DNA from: JAJTHJ01 sp046316025
GTDB lineage: Bacteria; Pseudomonadota; Gammaproteobacteria; Burkholderiales; Burkholderiaceae_F
Direction: 5' to 3'
DNA: 64,000 nucleotides
NCBI GenBank assembly: GCA_046316025.1
Contig: JBKCXU010000159.1
Span: 1-64,000, forward strand
Shown: positions 16,314 to 25,124 of the stretch, in pieces
Numbering within the stretch: position 1 is the stretch's first letter
Layout: each line of letters begins with the position of its first letter
The notes under the pieces: model-generated
What the model was told of the DNA's origin: nothing
The model's input: the letters and a program-made list of their open reading frames with translations, nothing else
Databases searched by the model: none
Program-made: the position numbers and the translations under genes

Positions 16314-17036
16314 CTACTCTATCGCCGCCGTCGTAAACACTTCCTGCACATCGTCCAGATCGTCCAGCGCGTCGAGGAGCCTTTGCATCTTCTCGCCGTC
16401 TTCGCCGGTGAGCACGATTTCGTTGAGCGGCTTCATCGCGACTTCGGCCAGTTCGGGCTTCAGCGCCGCTTTCTCGAACGCCGCGGCAAGCGCGCCGAAG
16501 TCGCCCGGTGCGCCCGTCACCTCGATCGAGCCGTCTTCGTTGCTTGCCACGTCGTCGGCACCGGCCTCCAGCGCCACGTCCATCACTTTCTCTTCCGATG
16601 TTCCAGGCGCAAACAGAAAGAGCGCGCAGTGCTTGAACTGGAACGCCACCGAGCCGTCGGTGCCCAGATTGCCGCCGTTCTTGGCGAGCACGTGGCGCAC
16701 CTCGGCCACGGTGCGCACGCGGTTGTCGGTCACGCAGTCGATCATGATCGCCGCGCCGCCGATGCCGTAGCCCTCGTAGCGCACTTCTTCCAGCGCCTGC
16801 CCTTCGGCGGTGCCGGTGCCGCGGGCGATGGCGCCCTGAACCTTGTCTTTGGGCACGTTGGCCAGCCGCGCCTTGTCCAGCGCCAGCCGCAGCCGCGCGT
16901 TCATGCCCGGATCGCCGCCGCCGTCGCGCGCGGCGATCTGCACTTCACGGATCACCTTGGTCCACAGCGAACCGCGCTTGGCGTCTTGCCGATTTTTGCG
17001 GTGCTGAATGTTTGCCCATTTTGAGTGGCCGGCCAT
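16314..17036 (-). CDS. yebC: YebC/PmpR-family protein (translation-related or transcriptional regulator)
   Basis: 240-residue member of the YebC/PmpR family, whose members act as transcriptional regulators or, as shown for some, help translation through proline stretches. Starts MAGHSKWANIQHRKNRQDAKRG, the universal signature; GGGDPGMNARLRLALDKA and YEGYGIGGAAIMIDCVTDN follow. ATG at 17034-17036 is chosen because MAGHSKW is the invariant N terminus, although the frame is open further upstream. It heads the group yebC-small gene-small gene-purD. Confidence 0.96.
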   Translation of the reverse strand: MAGHSKWANIQHRKNRQDAKRGSLWTKVIREVQIAARDGGGDPGMNARLRLALDKARLANVPKDKVQGAIARGTGTAEGQALEEVRYEGYGIGGAAIMIDCVTDNRVRTVAEVRHVLAKNGGNLGTDGSVAFQFKHCALFLFAPGTSEEKVMDVALEAGADDVASNEDGSIEVTGAPGDFGALAAAFEKAALKPELAEVAMKPLNEIVLTGEDGEKMQRLLDALDDLDDVQEVFTTAAIE

Positions 17037-17099
17037 GGCGACTAAAGCGGCGCGGGGCGCCACGTTCGATGCAAGGCGCGCAGTCTAGCCGGCCCTCCG

Positions 17100-17888
17100 T
17101 TACGGCCAGCGACCCCGTAGCGATCGCTCGAAGCTGCGCTGCGGCAGCAGTTGCTTGAGCCGCGGGATCCAGCGCGCCTGACTGCCCACCGGGTAGCGCA
17201 GGGGCGGATCGGGCTCGGTGGCGGCGCGCAGTACCGCGGCGGCCACCTGCTCCGGCGTCACGGGGCTGGCACGCCCTTCGGCGCGCATCAGCTCGACCAT
17301 CTTGCGGCGTCGCGCCGCCAGGGGATGACCGGCGGCGGCGACTTCGCGGATCGACCGATCGAGCGTGTCGGTGGCCACCGCGGGCGGCTCGATCAGGCTG
17401 ACGAACATGCGGTCTGGCAGCAGTTCCAGCCGCAGCGACTCGGCCCAGCCCTCCAGCGCGAACTTGCTGGCGGCATAGGCGCTGTTCATCGGGAGGCCCA
17501 CCAGACCGCCGAGCGAACTGATGTTGACGATGCGTCCGCCGCCCTTGGCCCGCATCGCCGGCAGGACCGCCTGCGTCATCCGCACGGCGCCGAAGAAATT
17601 GGTGTCGATCTGGGCGACGAACTCCTCCCAGCTCGTCTCTTCCAGCGCCCCGTACAGGTCGTAGCCGGCGTTGTTGACGAGCACATCGACCGGCCCTTGG
17701 CGGGCGGTGAAGTCGGCCACGCAGCGGGCCACGCTCGCGGCATCGGTGACCTCGAGCGCCAACAGGGCGGGCGCGTCGACGGGTGGGCGGCGGCTCGTGC
17801 CGATCACGTGCAAGCCCTGCGCCGACAGCGCGCGAACGATCGCGCGGCCGATGCTGCCGGAGGCGCCGGTGACGAGAACGTTAAGCAT
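17100..17888 (-). CDS. Short-chain dehydrogenase/reductase
   Basis: Classical SDR oxidoreductase of 262 residues. NAD(P)-binding TGASGSIG is at residues 7-14 and NNAG follows in VLVNNAGYDLYG. The catalytic Ser, Tyr and Lys are in NISSLGG and YAASKFALEG. Basic residues after the second strand (GTSRRPP) suggest NADPH preference. The C-terminal RYPVGSQARWIPRLKQLLP resembles SDRs annotated as ketoreductases. The substrate is unknown. The start is 99 bp downstream of the second SDR on the same strand; the pair may act together. Confidence 0.88.
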   Translation of the reverse strand: MLNVLVTGASGSIGRAIVRALSAQGLHVIGTSRRPPVDAPALLALEVTDAASVARCVADFTARQGPVDVLVNNAGYDLYGALEETSWEEFVAQIDTNFFGAVRMTQAVLPAMRAKGGGRIVNISSLGGLVGLPMNSAYAASKFALEGWAESLRLELLPDRMFVSLIEPPAVATDTLDRSIREVAAAGHPLAARRRKMVELMRAEGRASPVTPEQVAAAVLRAATEPDPPLRYPVGSQARWIPRLKQLLPQRSFERSLRGRWP

Positions 17889-17987
17889 GGTGTGGCTCCA
17901 ATCGTTTCGCGCGACGATCGACCGTGGCGCCACCAATCCGCCGCGGATGGGCGGCGGCGGGGCGGCGATCAATCGTTCGCGCAGGGG

Positions 17988-18797
17988 TCATCGGCCGGGC
18001 GAGTCCGGTTCGGGCGACAGAATCCGCGCGGAGATCGCCAGGCGCAAACGGCGTGAGGGCGTCATCATCGACAAGGCGCCCAACACGCGGTTACGGAGTC
18101 CGGGGATCGCGTGCAGGCGCCCCTGCAACAGCGCGTCGACGCCAACGCGGGCGACGTCGTCGGCGTTCATCACGCCCGAGCGGAAGACGCGCGCACGCTG
18201 CATGCCGGCGCGTGCCCGAAAACCCGTCTCGGTCACGCCCGGCGAGAGCACGGTGCAGGTGACGCCGGTGCCCGCCAGCTCGTAATGGAGCGCCTCGGAA
18301 AAGCTGACGACGTAGGCTTTGGTTGCGCTGTAGACGGTGAATCGCGGTCCCGGCTGAAATCCGGCGACCGAGGCGACGTTGAGGATCCGGCCGCGACCGC
18401 GAGCCACCATTTTGCGACCAAAGTGGTGCGTCAGCCGGGTCAGCGCGAGCGCATTGACCCGGATCAGGTCCGCCGCGACGGTGGCCGAGCAGTCGACGAA
18501 GGGGCCATAGTCGCCGAACCCGGCGTTGTTGATCAGCGTGTCCACTTCGATCTGTAGTGCGTCGGCATGGCGGATGACCGCTTGCACGCCCTCGTCGGAT
18601 GACAAGTCGGCGGCAAGAACGTCCACCCGGACGCCAAAGTCCGAGCGCAGGCGTCGCGCCTGCTCGTCCAGCGCCCGCGAACTGCGGGCAACCAGCAGCA
18701 GGGATTGTCCGCGCTGCGCGAGCCGGTGCGCAATGGCCGCGCCGATGCCGCTCGATCCGCCGGTGACGAGCGCGAGCCCGTTCGATGTGTCGTTCAC
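17988..18797 (-). CDS. Short-chain dehydrogenase/reductase
   Basis: SDR enzyme of 269 residues with TGGSSGIGAAIAHRLAQRG at the coenzyme site, NNAGFGDYG, catalytic Ser in NVASVAG and YSATKAYVVSFSEAL for Tyr and Lys. This subtype (DltE-like or YqjQ-like) often acts on lipophilic carbonyls, but no specific substrate can be named. The start is the GTG at 18795-18797 (ribosome-binding site gagga a few bases upstream); longer frames upstream lack homology. It lies next to the DUF2147 gene on the same strand with a 144-bp gap that holds nothing recognisable. Confidence 0.86.
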   Translation of the reverse strand: MNDTSNGLALVTGGSSGIGAAIAHRLAQRGQSLLLVARSSRALDEQARRLRSDFGVRVDVLAADLSSDEGVQAVIRHADALQIEVDTLINNAGFGDYGPFVDCSATVAADLIRVNALALTRLTHHFGRKMVARGRGRILNVASVAGFQPGPRFTVYSATKAYVVSFSEALHYELAGTGVTCTVLSPGVTETGFRARAGMQRARVFRSGVMNADDVARVGVDALLQGRLHAIPGLRNRVLGALSMMTPSRRLRLAISARILSPEPDSPGR

Positions 18798-18941
18798 TTG
18801 TGGGGTCCTCGATGGGTGGGTGGTTGGAGTCGGACGGTCGATGTCGCGGCCGGATGCGCAGGCCAGCTGGCCGGCGCGGGTGCGGCGCTGCGAGCGCACT
18901 GCGCCCGCCGCCGACGTTGGACGATGACCTCGCACATGGGT

Positions 18942-19400
18942 CTACTCCGCGCGCTGCCAGACCTGCGTACGACCGAACAATGCGATGCCGACGAAGCCGC
19001 GCACCTGCATCTCGCGCCCGTCGGGCGATAACTCGATGCGGGCACGATAGACAGTGCCGTTGTCGGGATCGAGAATTTCGCCGCCGCTCCAAACACGCGG
19101 GTCGCCGGCGTCCTGGCGCAGCCCGGTCAACATCGCCATGCCGATGATCGGCTGGCCCTTGCGGGCATCGCTGCATTTGTCGCAGCGTGCGTCGGGTTTC
19201 TCTCCGGCGACCAGCGAGCGGACCACGCGGCCCTCAGCCGTGCCGTCGGCTACGGTGATACGGACTTCGGCGCGCGGCTTGCCGCTGGCGTCGTCAATCG
19301 TGCGCCACAGTCCGGCCGGGTTCGCACTCTGCGCGGTGGCACTCAAGCTCAGCCCGGCGGCGATCGACGCCAGCGCCGGTACCAACAGACGCAAGTACAT
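18942..19400 (-). CDS. DUF2147-family exported protein
   Basis: Secreted protein of 152 residues. The signal peptide is MYLRLLVPALASIAAGLSLSATAQS (cleavage after about residue 23). The mature part has PAGLWRTIDDASGKPRAEVRI, CDKCSDARKGQPIIGMAML, WSGGEILDPDNGTVYRA and RGFVGIALFGRTQVW, all typical of DUF2147, a small beta-barrel-like domain of unknown function. Two Cys in CDKC could form a disulfide. It is divergent from a TetR regulator, and two matching 15-bp palindromes lie between them, so it is probably under TetR control. Confidence 0.88.
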   Translation of the reverse strand: MYLRLLVPALASIAAGLSLSATAQSANPAGLWRTIDDASGKPRAEVRITVADGTAEGRVVRSLVAGEKPDARCDKCSDARKGQPIIGMAMLTGLRQDAGDPRVWSGGEILDPDNGTVYRARIELSPDGREMQVRGFVGIALFGRTQVWQRAE

Positions 19401-19416
19401 GGGGAACTCCTCTGGT

Positions 19417-19464
19417 GTTTACAATGACAACATCACGGTAGCAGCATAAGTTGACAATGGCAAC
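19417..19464. promoter_or_regulatory. Two TetR-type operator palindromes in a divergent promoter
   Basis: Two related 15-bp imperfect palindromes, gtttacaatgacaac (19417-19431) and gttgacaatggcaac (19450-19464), lie 33 bp apart centre to centre (about three helical turns). Both fit GTTnnCAnTGnCAAC. The second overlaps the tetR start codon and the first lies 17 bp before the DUF2147 start. This is the layout expected for self-regulation by TetR plus control of the divergent gene. Confidence 0.65.
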
Positions 19465-20104
19465 ATCAAGACCACACCAGCCTCGCGGAAAAGCGGCCAA
19501 CCTCTATCACCACGGCGATCTGCGGCCGGCACTGATGCGTGCCTGCCTGGACGTGCTGCGCGAATCCGGCTTTGGCGCACTCAGCCTGCGCGAGGTCGCC
19601 CGCCGCGCCGGGGTTTCGCACGCAGCCCCTTACCGGCACTTTGCGGACAAGGAGGCTTTGCTCGCGGCGGTGGCGGAGGAGGGCTTTCGCCTGCTCGCCG
19701 AGCGCATCGAGGCGGCGGCACGCGGCGGCCGCGACCCCTTGTCGGCGCTGCGAGCGGCGATGGTCGCCTACTTGCGCTTCGGTCAGTCGCAGCCGGAGCA
19801 TCTGCAACTGATGTTCGGTCGCGACATTGCTGCCGACCAGCCCATGCTCAAGGCAGTCGCGCAGGCGGCGTTTGCCGCGCTCGTGGCGCTGGTGCGGGCA
19901 GTCTGGCCGCGCGCGAGCGAGGCCCAAAGCCGCACGCTGGCGCTCGGCTTGTGGGGGCAGGTGCACGGCCTGCTGCTGCTGGCCACGCCACTGCAGTTGC
20001 AGGATCTCGCGCCGGGCGCCGACTCGCTGGCGGCGGCGCAGCGCGCGATCGATCTGATGCTGGATCGGCTGGCCGCGGCAAGCGACCCGGCTCGGCTTGG
20101 CTAG
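19457..20104 (+). CDS. TetR/AcrR-family transcriptional regulator
   Basis: Repressor of 215 residues. The N-terminal helix-turn-helix is FGALSLREVARRAGVSHAAPYRHFADKEALL in outline (about residues 38-68); the C-terminal ligand domain has FGRDIAADQPMLKAVAQAA and GLWGQVHGLLLLAT, similar to TetR_C_33-type regulators. The ligand is unknown. ATG at 19457 is preferred over an in-frame TTG six bases upstream because MATSRPHQPRGKAANLYHH matches the usual lead-in. The operator at 19450-19464 covers this start, suggesting strong autorepression. Its last bases abut the next gene. Confidence 0.92.
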   Translation: MATSRPHQPRGKAANLYHHGDLRPALMRACLDVLRESGFGALSLREVARRAGVSHAAPYRHFADKEALLAAVAEEGFRLLAERIEAAARGGRDPLSALRAAMVAYLRFGQSQPEHLQLMFGRDIAADQPMLKAVAQAAFAALVALVRAVWPRASEAQSRTLALGLWGQVHGLLLLATPLQLQDLAPGADSLAAAQRAIDLMLDRLAAASDPARLG

Positions 20105-20138
20105 ACTGGCGCACGCCTTCCCATCGCTGCTCCCACCC

Positions 20139-21665
20139 ATGACCGATCCCCTCGTGATTGCGCAGACCGACGCGCAAAGCCTCGCCCTGCTGCCTGCGCT
20201 CGCCAACCGCCACGGCTGCATCACGGGCGCCACCGGCACCGGCAAAACCGTCACGCTGCAAGTGCTGGCCGAGCGCTTCTCGGGCATCGGCGTGCCGGTG
20301 TTCATGGCCGACGTGAAGGGCGATCTGACCGGCATCGCCAAGGCCGGCGCGCCGAGCGAGAAGATGGCAGCGCGGCTCAAGGAACGCGGACTGCCCGAGC
20401 CGGCCTGGGGCGCCTGCCCGGTGACGCTGTGGGACGTGTCGGGCGAGCAGGGCCACCCGGTGCGGGCGACGGTCTCGGACATGGGGCCGCTGCTGCTGGC
20501 GCGGCTGCTGAATCTCAACGAAACGCAGGAAGGCGTGCTCAGCATGGCCTTCAAGATCGCCGACGACAACGGCCTGCTGCTGCTCGACCTCAAAGACCTG
20601 CGCGCGCTGGTGCAGTTCGTCGGCGACAACGCCGCGCAGTTCAAGACGCAGTACGGCAACGTGTCTTCGGCCTCCATCGGCGCGATCCAGCGCGGGCTGT
20701 TGCAGATCGAGAGCCAGGGCGGCGACAAGTTCTTCGGCGAGCCGATGCTCGATATCGCCGACCTGATGCAGACGGTGGACGGCAAGGGGGTGGTCAACAT
20801 CCTCGCCGCCGACCAGCTGATGAATTCGCCGCGGCTGTACGCAACCTTTCTGCTGTGGCTCTTGAGCGAACTCTTCGAGAACCTGCCCGAAGTCGGCGAC
20901 CGCGACAAGCCCAAGCTCGTCTTCTTCTTCGACGAGGCGCATCTGCTCTTCAGCGAGGCGCCGCCCGCGCTGCTGGAGAAGGTGGAGCAGGTGGTGCGGC
21001 TGATCCGCTCCAAAGGCGTGGGGGTGTACTTCGTCACGCAGAACCCGCTGGATATTCCCGACAAGGTGCTGGGCCAACTCGGCAACCGGGTGCAGCACGC
21101 GCTGCGCGCCTTTACCCCGCGCGACCAGAAGGCGGTCAAGTCGGTGGCCGAGACGATGCGCGCCAATCCGAAAATCGATGCGCAAAAGGCGATTCTTGAA
21201 CTAGGAGTCGGCGAGGCGCTTGTCTCGCTGCTCGATGCCAAGGGCACGCCCGGCGTTACCGAGCGGGCGTGGATTCTTCCGCCCGGGAGCCAGTTGGGTC
21301 CGATCACGGCGGAGGAACGCAAGGCGCTGATCGCCGGCAGCGTGGTCGCCGGCGTGTACGACAAGACGGTCGATCGCGAAAGCGCCTACGAGAAGCTCAC
21401 CGCGCGCGCGGGCGGCCGCGCGGCTGCGGGCGGCGCACCCACCCCGGCGGGCTCCGCGCCTGCGCCGGCGCAAGCGGCCGGCGGCGGCCTGATGGATGGC
21501 CTGTCCGATCTGCTGTTCGGATCCACCGGCCCACGCGGCGGCAAGCGCGACGGGCTGGTGGACACCATGGCCAAGAGCACCGCCCGCTCGGTCGGCTCGG
21601 CGCTAGCGCGCGAGCTCACGCGTGGGGTGCTGGGCGGGCTGCTCGGCGGCAGCAAGCGCCGCTGA
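20139..21665 (+). CDS. YjgR/HerA-like ATPase (DUF853)
   Basis: 508-residue P-loop ATPase of the HerA/FtsK superfamily, DUF853 branch (YjgR). Walker A is GATGTGKT (30-37), Walker B is KLVFFFDEAHLLF, and the arginine-containing LGNRVQHALRAFTPRDQKAVK follows. The end is a low-complexity Ala/Gly/Pro stretch and a Gly-rich GVLGGLLGGSKRR tail, typical of this family. HerA relatives pump or resect DNA; YjgR itself has no settled role. ATG at 20139 gives the family N terminus MTDPLVIAQ. It is followed 6 bp later by an AlkC/AlkD-like repair gene, hinting at a DNA-linked function (inference). Confidence 0.9.
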   Translation: MTDPLVIAQTDAQSLALLPALANRHGCITGATGTGKTVTLQVLAERFSGIGVPVFMADVKGDLTGIAKAGAPSEKMAARLKERGLPEPAWGACPVTLWDVSGEQGHPVRATVSDMGPLLLARLLNLNETQEGVLSMAFKIADDNGLLLLDLKDLRALVQFVGDNAAQFKTQYGNVSSASIGAIQRGLLQIESQGGDKFFGEPMLDIADLMQTVDGKGVVNILAADQLMNSPRLYATFLLWLLSELFENLPEVGDRDKPKLVFFFDEAHLLFSEAPPALLEKVEQVVRLIRSKGVGVYFVTQNPLDIPDKVLGQLGNRVQHALRAFTPRDQKAVKSVAETMRANPKIDAQKAILELGVGEALVSLLDAKGTPGVTERAWILPPGSQLGPITAEERKALIAGSVVAGVYDKTVDRESAYEKLTARAGGRAAAGGAPTPAGSAPAPAQAAGGGLMDGLSDLLFGSTGPRGGKRDGLVDTMAKSTARSVGSALARELTRGVLGGLLGGSKRR

Positions 21666-21671
21666 GAGCGG

Positions 21672-22478
21672 ATGATCTTCCCGGACCGCAAGGGCTACGC
21701 CAGCATCGCGGCGATCCCGCCCGCGGTGCGCGCCGCCATCGACCGCGCGCAGGACGAGCCGCGCACGTTGACCGAATGGCTGGCGGTGGACACACCCACG
21801 TTGCTCGCGCCCGTGCGGCCGGACGTCGGCCCCGGCGCCGAGGCCGAGGCACTGGTGCGGGCCGCGCGCGGCTTTGCCCACCTGCCCGCGCTCAAACGCA
21901 ACGGGCAGGTCGGCGCGCTGCTGTACGAAACGCTGCACCCGCGCGCCGATGCCGGCGCGATCTACGCGCACATCGCCACCCATCGGTCGAGTGTCGTGCG
22001 TGAGTGGGGCGCGCAACTTGTCGCTGCCGACCGGCAGTTGACGCTGGCGCAGCGCCTCGCCTGCGCGCGCCACTACGCGGCCGACGCGCACATGGCGGTG
22101 CGCGAGATCGCCTGGGCCTCGCTGCGCAACGACGTATTGGCCCAACTCGATCTCGCGCTGCAACTCTTTGCCCCCTGGGCGCACGATGCCGACGCCAACA
22201 TCCGCCGCTGCGCGGTGGAAGGCACGCGCCCGCGCGGCGTCTGGTGCGCGCACAGCGAGCGGCTGAAGGCGGCGCCGCAACTGGCTCTGCACCTGCTGGA
22301 GCGGGTGCGTGCCGACCCGAGCCGCTATGTGCAACTGTCGGTCGCCAACTGGCTCAACGACGCCAGCAAGTCGCAGCCCGATTGGGTGCGCGCGCTATGT
22401 GCCCGCTGGCGGCGCGAGTCGCCCGAGCCGCAGACCGCGTTCATCGTGCAGCGGGCGTTGCGCACCGTGGGCGCTTGA
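21672..22478 (+). CDS. AlkC/AlkD-like DNA alkylation repair protein
   Basis: Helical-repeat DNA glycosylase-like protein of 268 residues. The C-terminal half carries the AlkC/AlkD hallmarks: ANIRRCAVEGTRPRGVW, then PSRYVQLSVANWLNDASKSQP, preceded by HEAT-like pairs such as VREIAWASLRNDVL. Family members excise 3- and 7-alkylated purines without base flipping. The match is by motif only, and a catalytic Asp/Trp set cannot be assigned with certainty. Same strand as the YjgR-like gene with a 6-bp gap, so the two are likely co-transcribed. Confidence 0.8.
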   Translation: MIFPDRKGYASIAAIPPAVRAAIDRAQDEPRTLTEWLAVDTPTLLAPVRPDVGPGAEAEALVRAARGFAHLPALKRNGQVGALLYETLHPRADAGAIYAHIATHRSSVVREWGAQLVAADRQLTLAQRLACARHYAADAHMAVREIAWASLRNDVLAQLDLALQLFAPWAHDADANIRRCAVEGTRPRGVWCAHSERLKAAPQLALHLLERVRADPSRYVQLSVANWLNDASKSQPDWVRALCARWRRESPEPQTAFIVQRALRTVGA

Positions 22479-22551
22479 CCGGCACGGCGGTTCCGTCTCG
22501 CTCGCCAGCCGAGTAAGCTAAACGTCACATCGGAACTTGGAACTCAAAGTC

Positions 22552-22776
22552 ATGGGCGACGTACCGACCAAGCTGCTGCAACAAGCCCTGCTTCTGTCGG
22601 AGAGCGAGCGCGCGGCCTTGGCCGCTGCGCTGCTGGATACGCTCGACGAGGGCGCCGACCCGGATGCCGAATCCGCGTGGGCCGCCGAGATCGAACGCCG
22701 CATCGCGGAAGTCGATTCCGGCGCCGTGCAGACCATTCCCTGGGCAAAAGCCCGCGCCATGATCCAGCGCCGGTGA
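22552..22776 (+). CDS. Addiction-module antitoxin (TIGR02574-type)
   Basis: Small antitoxin of 74 residues. PTKLLQQALLLSESERAALAAALLDTLD is the typical helical start of this family, which partners ParE/RelE-fold toxins; the end is acidic, then PWAKARAMIQRR. An in-frame TTG 15 bp upstream is a possible alternative start. The stop overlaps the toxin start as TGATG, the usual coupling for toxin-antitoxin pairs. The antitoxin likely neutralises the toxin by wrapping around it and represses its own promoter (family knowledge). It opens the defence and addiction island. Confidence 0.85.
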   Translation: MGDVPTKLLQQALLLSESERAALAAALLDTLDEGADPDAESAWAAEIERRIAEVDSGAVQTIPWAKARAMIQRR

Positions 22777-23087
22777 TGCCGGCGGTTCGCGTCGAGTTTC
22801 ATCCCGCGGCGATTGCCGAGGCCAACGCCGCGTTTGCCTGGTACGCCGACCGCGATGAGACTGCCGCGGCTTTATTCCTCGCCGAACTCGATCGCGTGTC
22901 CGATCTCATCGCCGTCGATCCCGAGCGTTGGGTGCCGCACCTGTTCGGAACCCGGCGCATCGTGCTGCGCCGCTTCCCGTTTTCCGCCGTGTTCCGCGCC
23001 ACCTGCGAGGTGGCCGTCGTCTTTGCGGTCGTTCACCACCGGCGTCGTCCCGGCTATTGGAAAGATCGCCTGCGGCCAGTCTCATGA
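22776..23087 (+). CDS. RelE/ParE-family toxin
   Basis: Toxin of 103 residues with the RelE/ParE fold. VEFHPAAIAEANAAFAWYADRDETAAALF is the N-terminal helical hairpin, followed by WVPHLFGTRRIVLRRFPFSAVFR and VVFAVVHHRRRPGYWKDRL, the beta-sheet core with the C-terminal basic residues. Whether it cuts mRNA (RelE) or acts on gyrase (ParE) cannot be told. Its stop overlaps by ATGA the start of a truncated methyltransferase gene, so it was probably attached to that locus and may once have protected it from loss. Confidence 0.85.
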   Translation: MPAVRVEFHPAAIAEANAAFAWYADRDETAAALFLAELDRVSDLIAVDPERWVPHLFGTRRIVLRRFPFSAVFRATCEVAVVFAVVHHRRRPGYWKDRLRPVS

Positions 23088-24543
23088 ATTCAAGGTCCCC
23101 GCTCGAAACCTATCTCGCCGAATGCCGCGACACCTTGCGCAGTGGTAGCGCCACGCCGGAAACGTCCTACTACCCGGCGCTCAAAGCCCTGTTCGACTCG
23201 GCCGGCGATGCCCTCAAGCCGCGGGTGAAGGCGATCGTGAATCTCGCCAATCGGGGCGCCGGCCTGCCGGATGGCGGGCTGTTCACTGCGGATCAGTTGC
23301 GCAGCCTGCCGGCCGAGACCAACGCCTTCGCCAACGCTGGCCCGCCGCCCGCGCGTGGCGCCATTGAAGTCAAGTCCCCGCGCGAGCGAGTACAAGCCAT
23401 TGCCGCCGGGGCCCAAGCTCAGGGTTATTGCCGCCGCTACCGCGCCTTGCTGGTCACCAATCTGCGCGAGTTCCTGTTGCTCAAGTTCGAAGACGGTGTC
23501 CCGCGCGAAGTGGAGCGCTTCGCGCTTGCCGATTCCGAAGCCGCCTTCCACGCCGCCTGTGCCCAACCCCGTGCCACCGCCGAGCGGCTCGGCGCGCGCT
23601 TCGACGACTTTCTCGCCCGCGTACTGCGGCACAACGCGCCGCTGGCCGACCCCAAGGACGTGACCTGGTTTCTCGCTTCCTACGCGCGCGACGCGCGGGA
23701 GCGGCTGGCCGCGCAGACGCAACTGCCGTTGCTGGCGCCGCGGCGCACCGCGCTCGAAAACGCGCTCGGCATCAAGTTCGAGGGCGACGATGGCGAGCAC
23801 TTCTTCCGCTCCACCCTCGTGCAGATGCTGTTCTACGGTGTGTTTGCCGCCTGGGTGCTGGCGCGGCGGGCCGGCGCCGCGCAAGGCCCGCGCTTCGACT
23901 GGCGCACCGCCGCCTGGAACCTGCACGTGCCGATGATCCGCGCCCTCTACGAGCAACTGGCGCAACCCTCGCGGCTGGGCGCGCTCGATCTCATCGAACC
24001 GCTCGACCGCGCCGCCGACACGCTCAACCGCGTGGCCGCCAACGACTTCTTCCAGAGCTTCGACGACCGGCACGCCGTCCAGTATTTCTACGAGCCGTTT
24101 CTCGAAGCCTTCGACCCCGCGCTGCGCCGCCGGCTCGGCGTCTGGTACACGCCGGAGGAGATCGTCCGCTACATGGTGGCGCGCGTCGATTGGGCGCTGG
24201 AGCATGAACTGGGTTTGCCCGATGGCTTGGCCGACGAATCGGTGGTCGTGCTCGACCCCTGCTGCGGCACCGCTGCCTACGTGGTCGAAGTGCTGCGCGC
24301 CATCGAACGGCGCCTGGCCGCGCGCGGCGCGAGCGCGCTGGACGCGCACAAGCTCAAGCGGGCGGCGATGCAGCGCGTGTACGGCTTCGAACTGCTGCCC
24401 GCGCCCTGCGCGCGGAACAGATCGAGCACTTCACTGCGGTCGCGCGGCGCGTCGCGGCGATCCTGCTGCTTTCCGACGAACTGGATGCCAACTACCGCGC
24501 CTGCGCGGCCGATGCATACGCTTGGCCGGCCGAGTCTGCGTGA
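23084..24543 (+). pseudogene. Type ISP restriction-modification enzyme, internally deleted
   Basis: The first ~440 codons encode the N-terminal part of a single-chain N6-adenine methylase/restriction enzyme: LETYLAECRDTLRSG, then LGVWYTPEEIVRYMVARVD, and motif I as VVLDPCCGTAAYVVEVL. After YGFELLPAP (about 24405) the frame changes, and a 44-codon C-terminal piece (LRAEQIEHFTAVARRVAAI ... YRACAADAYAW) continues in another frame to a stop at 24541-24543. The catalytic NPPY motif and all target-recognition and helicase parts between are absent. A deletion at a short GC-rich junction (cccgcgccctgcgcgcg) explains this. The open frame runs to 24703 with unrelated residues. Start ATGA-coupled to the toxin. 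Confidence 0.85.
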
Positions 24544-24590
24544 GCGTTTGGATCGTTGCCGGGTCGGGCGGCAAAGACGACGACGCGCGT

Positions 24591-24854
24591 TCAGGCCGCC
24601 TTCAGCTCTTCCCGCAACACCTTGCGCAGCGTGGCGACCGTCAGCGGCGTGTCGTCCGCGCGTCCCGGTGCTACGCCCATCGCCGTCCGCAGTGCCGCGT
24701 TGATCGCGGTCTGGTAGCCGGTGCCGGCGGCTTCCGCCCGTGCACGGAAGTGCTCGATCACGTCGTCGTCGAGCATGATCGTGATCCGCGTCTTGCCGGG
24801 CGAGGCCATGACCGCGCCGCGCTTGCCCTTTGAGAAGTCGTATTCCTTACGCAT
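24591..24854 (-). CDS. brnA: BrnA-family antitoxin
   Basis: Ribbon-helix-helix antitoxin of 87 residues. MRKEYDFSKGKRGAV is the family start, and TRITIMLDDDVIEHFRARAEAAGTG carries the DNA-binding strand and helices, close to the BrnA/CopG pattern. It neutralises BrnT and represses the brnTA promoter. ATG at 24852-24854 overlaps the end of brnT by 8 bp, giving the brnT-brnA order known from Brucella. The C-terminal VATLRKVLREELKAA is a short extra helix. It is convergent with the truncated methylase. Confidence 0.88.
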   Translation of the reverse strand: MRKEYDFSKGKRGAVMASPGKTRITIMLDDDVIEHFRARAEAAGTGYQTAINAALRTAMGVAPGRADDTPLTVATLRKVLREELKAA

Positions 24855-25116
24855 GGTGGTAGTGCTCCGCTTCGCCACGACTGGCCTTGCGCGCGGAGAT
24901 CAGCCGGGTTCGGTGCCCACGCGGTGTATGTACGATGACGAGCAACCGGCCCAGCGCATCCATGCCCAGCGTAACGAAGCGCTGCTCGCCTTCGGCGTCC
25001 GGGTCCTCGACGGTGACGGCCATCGGGTCGCGCAGGACTTGCTCGGCATGCGCGAAGCCGACGCCGTGCTTGCGCAGGTTGTCCCGCGCTTTGGTGGGGT
25101 CGAACTCGACATCCAT
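24847..25116 (-). CDS. brnT: BrnT-family toxin (RelE-fold ribonuclease)
   Basis: Toxin of 89 residues. MDVEFDPTKARDNLRKHGVGF is the BrnT start, followed by RDPMAVTVEDPDAEGEQRFVTLG and RLISARKASRGEAEHYHHA, the C-terminal RISARxAxxxE(R)-like motif. BrnT inhibits translation by RNA cleavage (family knowledge). An alternative in-frame ATG at 25129-25131 (MHNSAM...) would place the start inside the operator palindrome, so the downstream ATG is preferred. The gene is preceded directly by the palindrome at 25125-25143. Confidence 0.88.
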   Translation of the reverse strand: MDVEFDPTKARDNLRKHGVGFAHAEQVLRDPMAVTVEDPDAEGEQRFVTLGMDALGRLLVIVHTPRGHRTRLISARKASRGEAEHYHHA

Positions 25117-25124
25117 CGCGCTAT

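Noticed and set aside
24544..24703. Continuation of the truncated methylase frame
   Set aside because: Residues after about 24405 in that frame lack homology and run antisense into brnA; the true tail is in another frame and stops at 24543.
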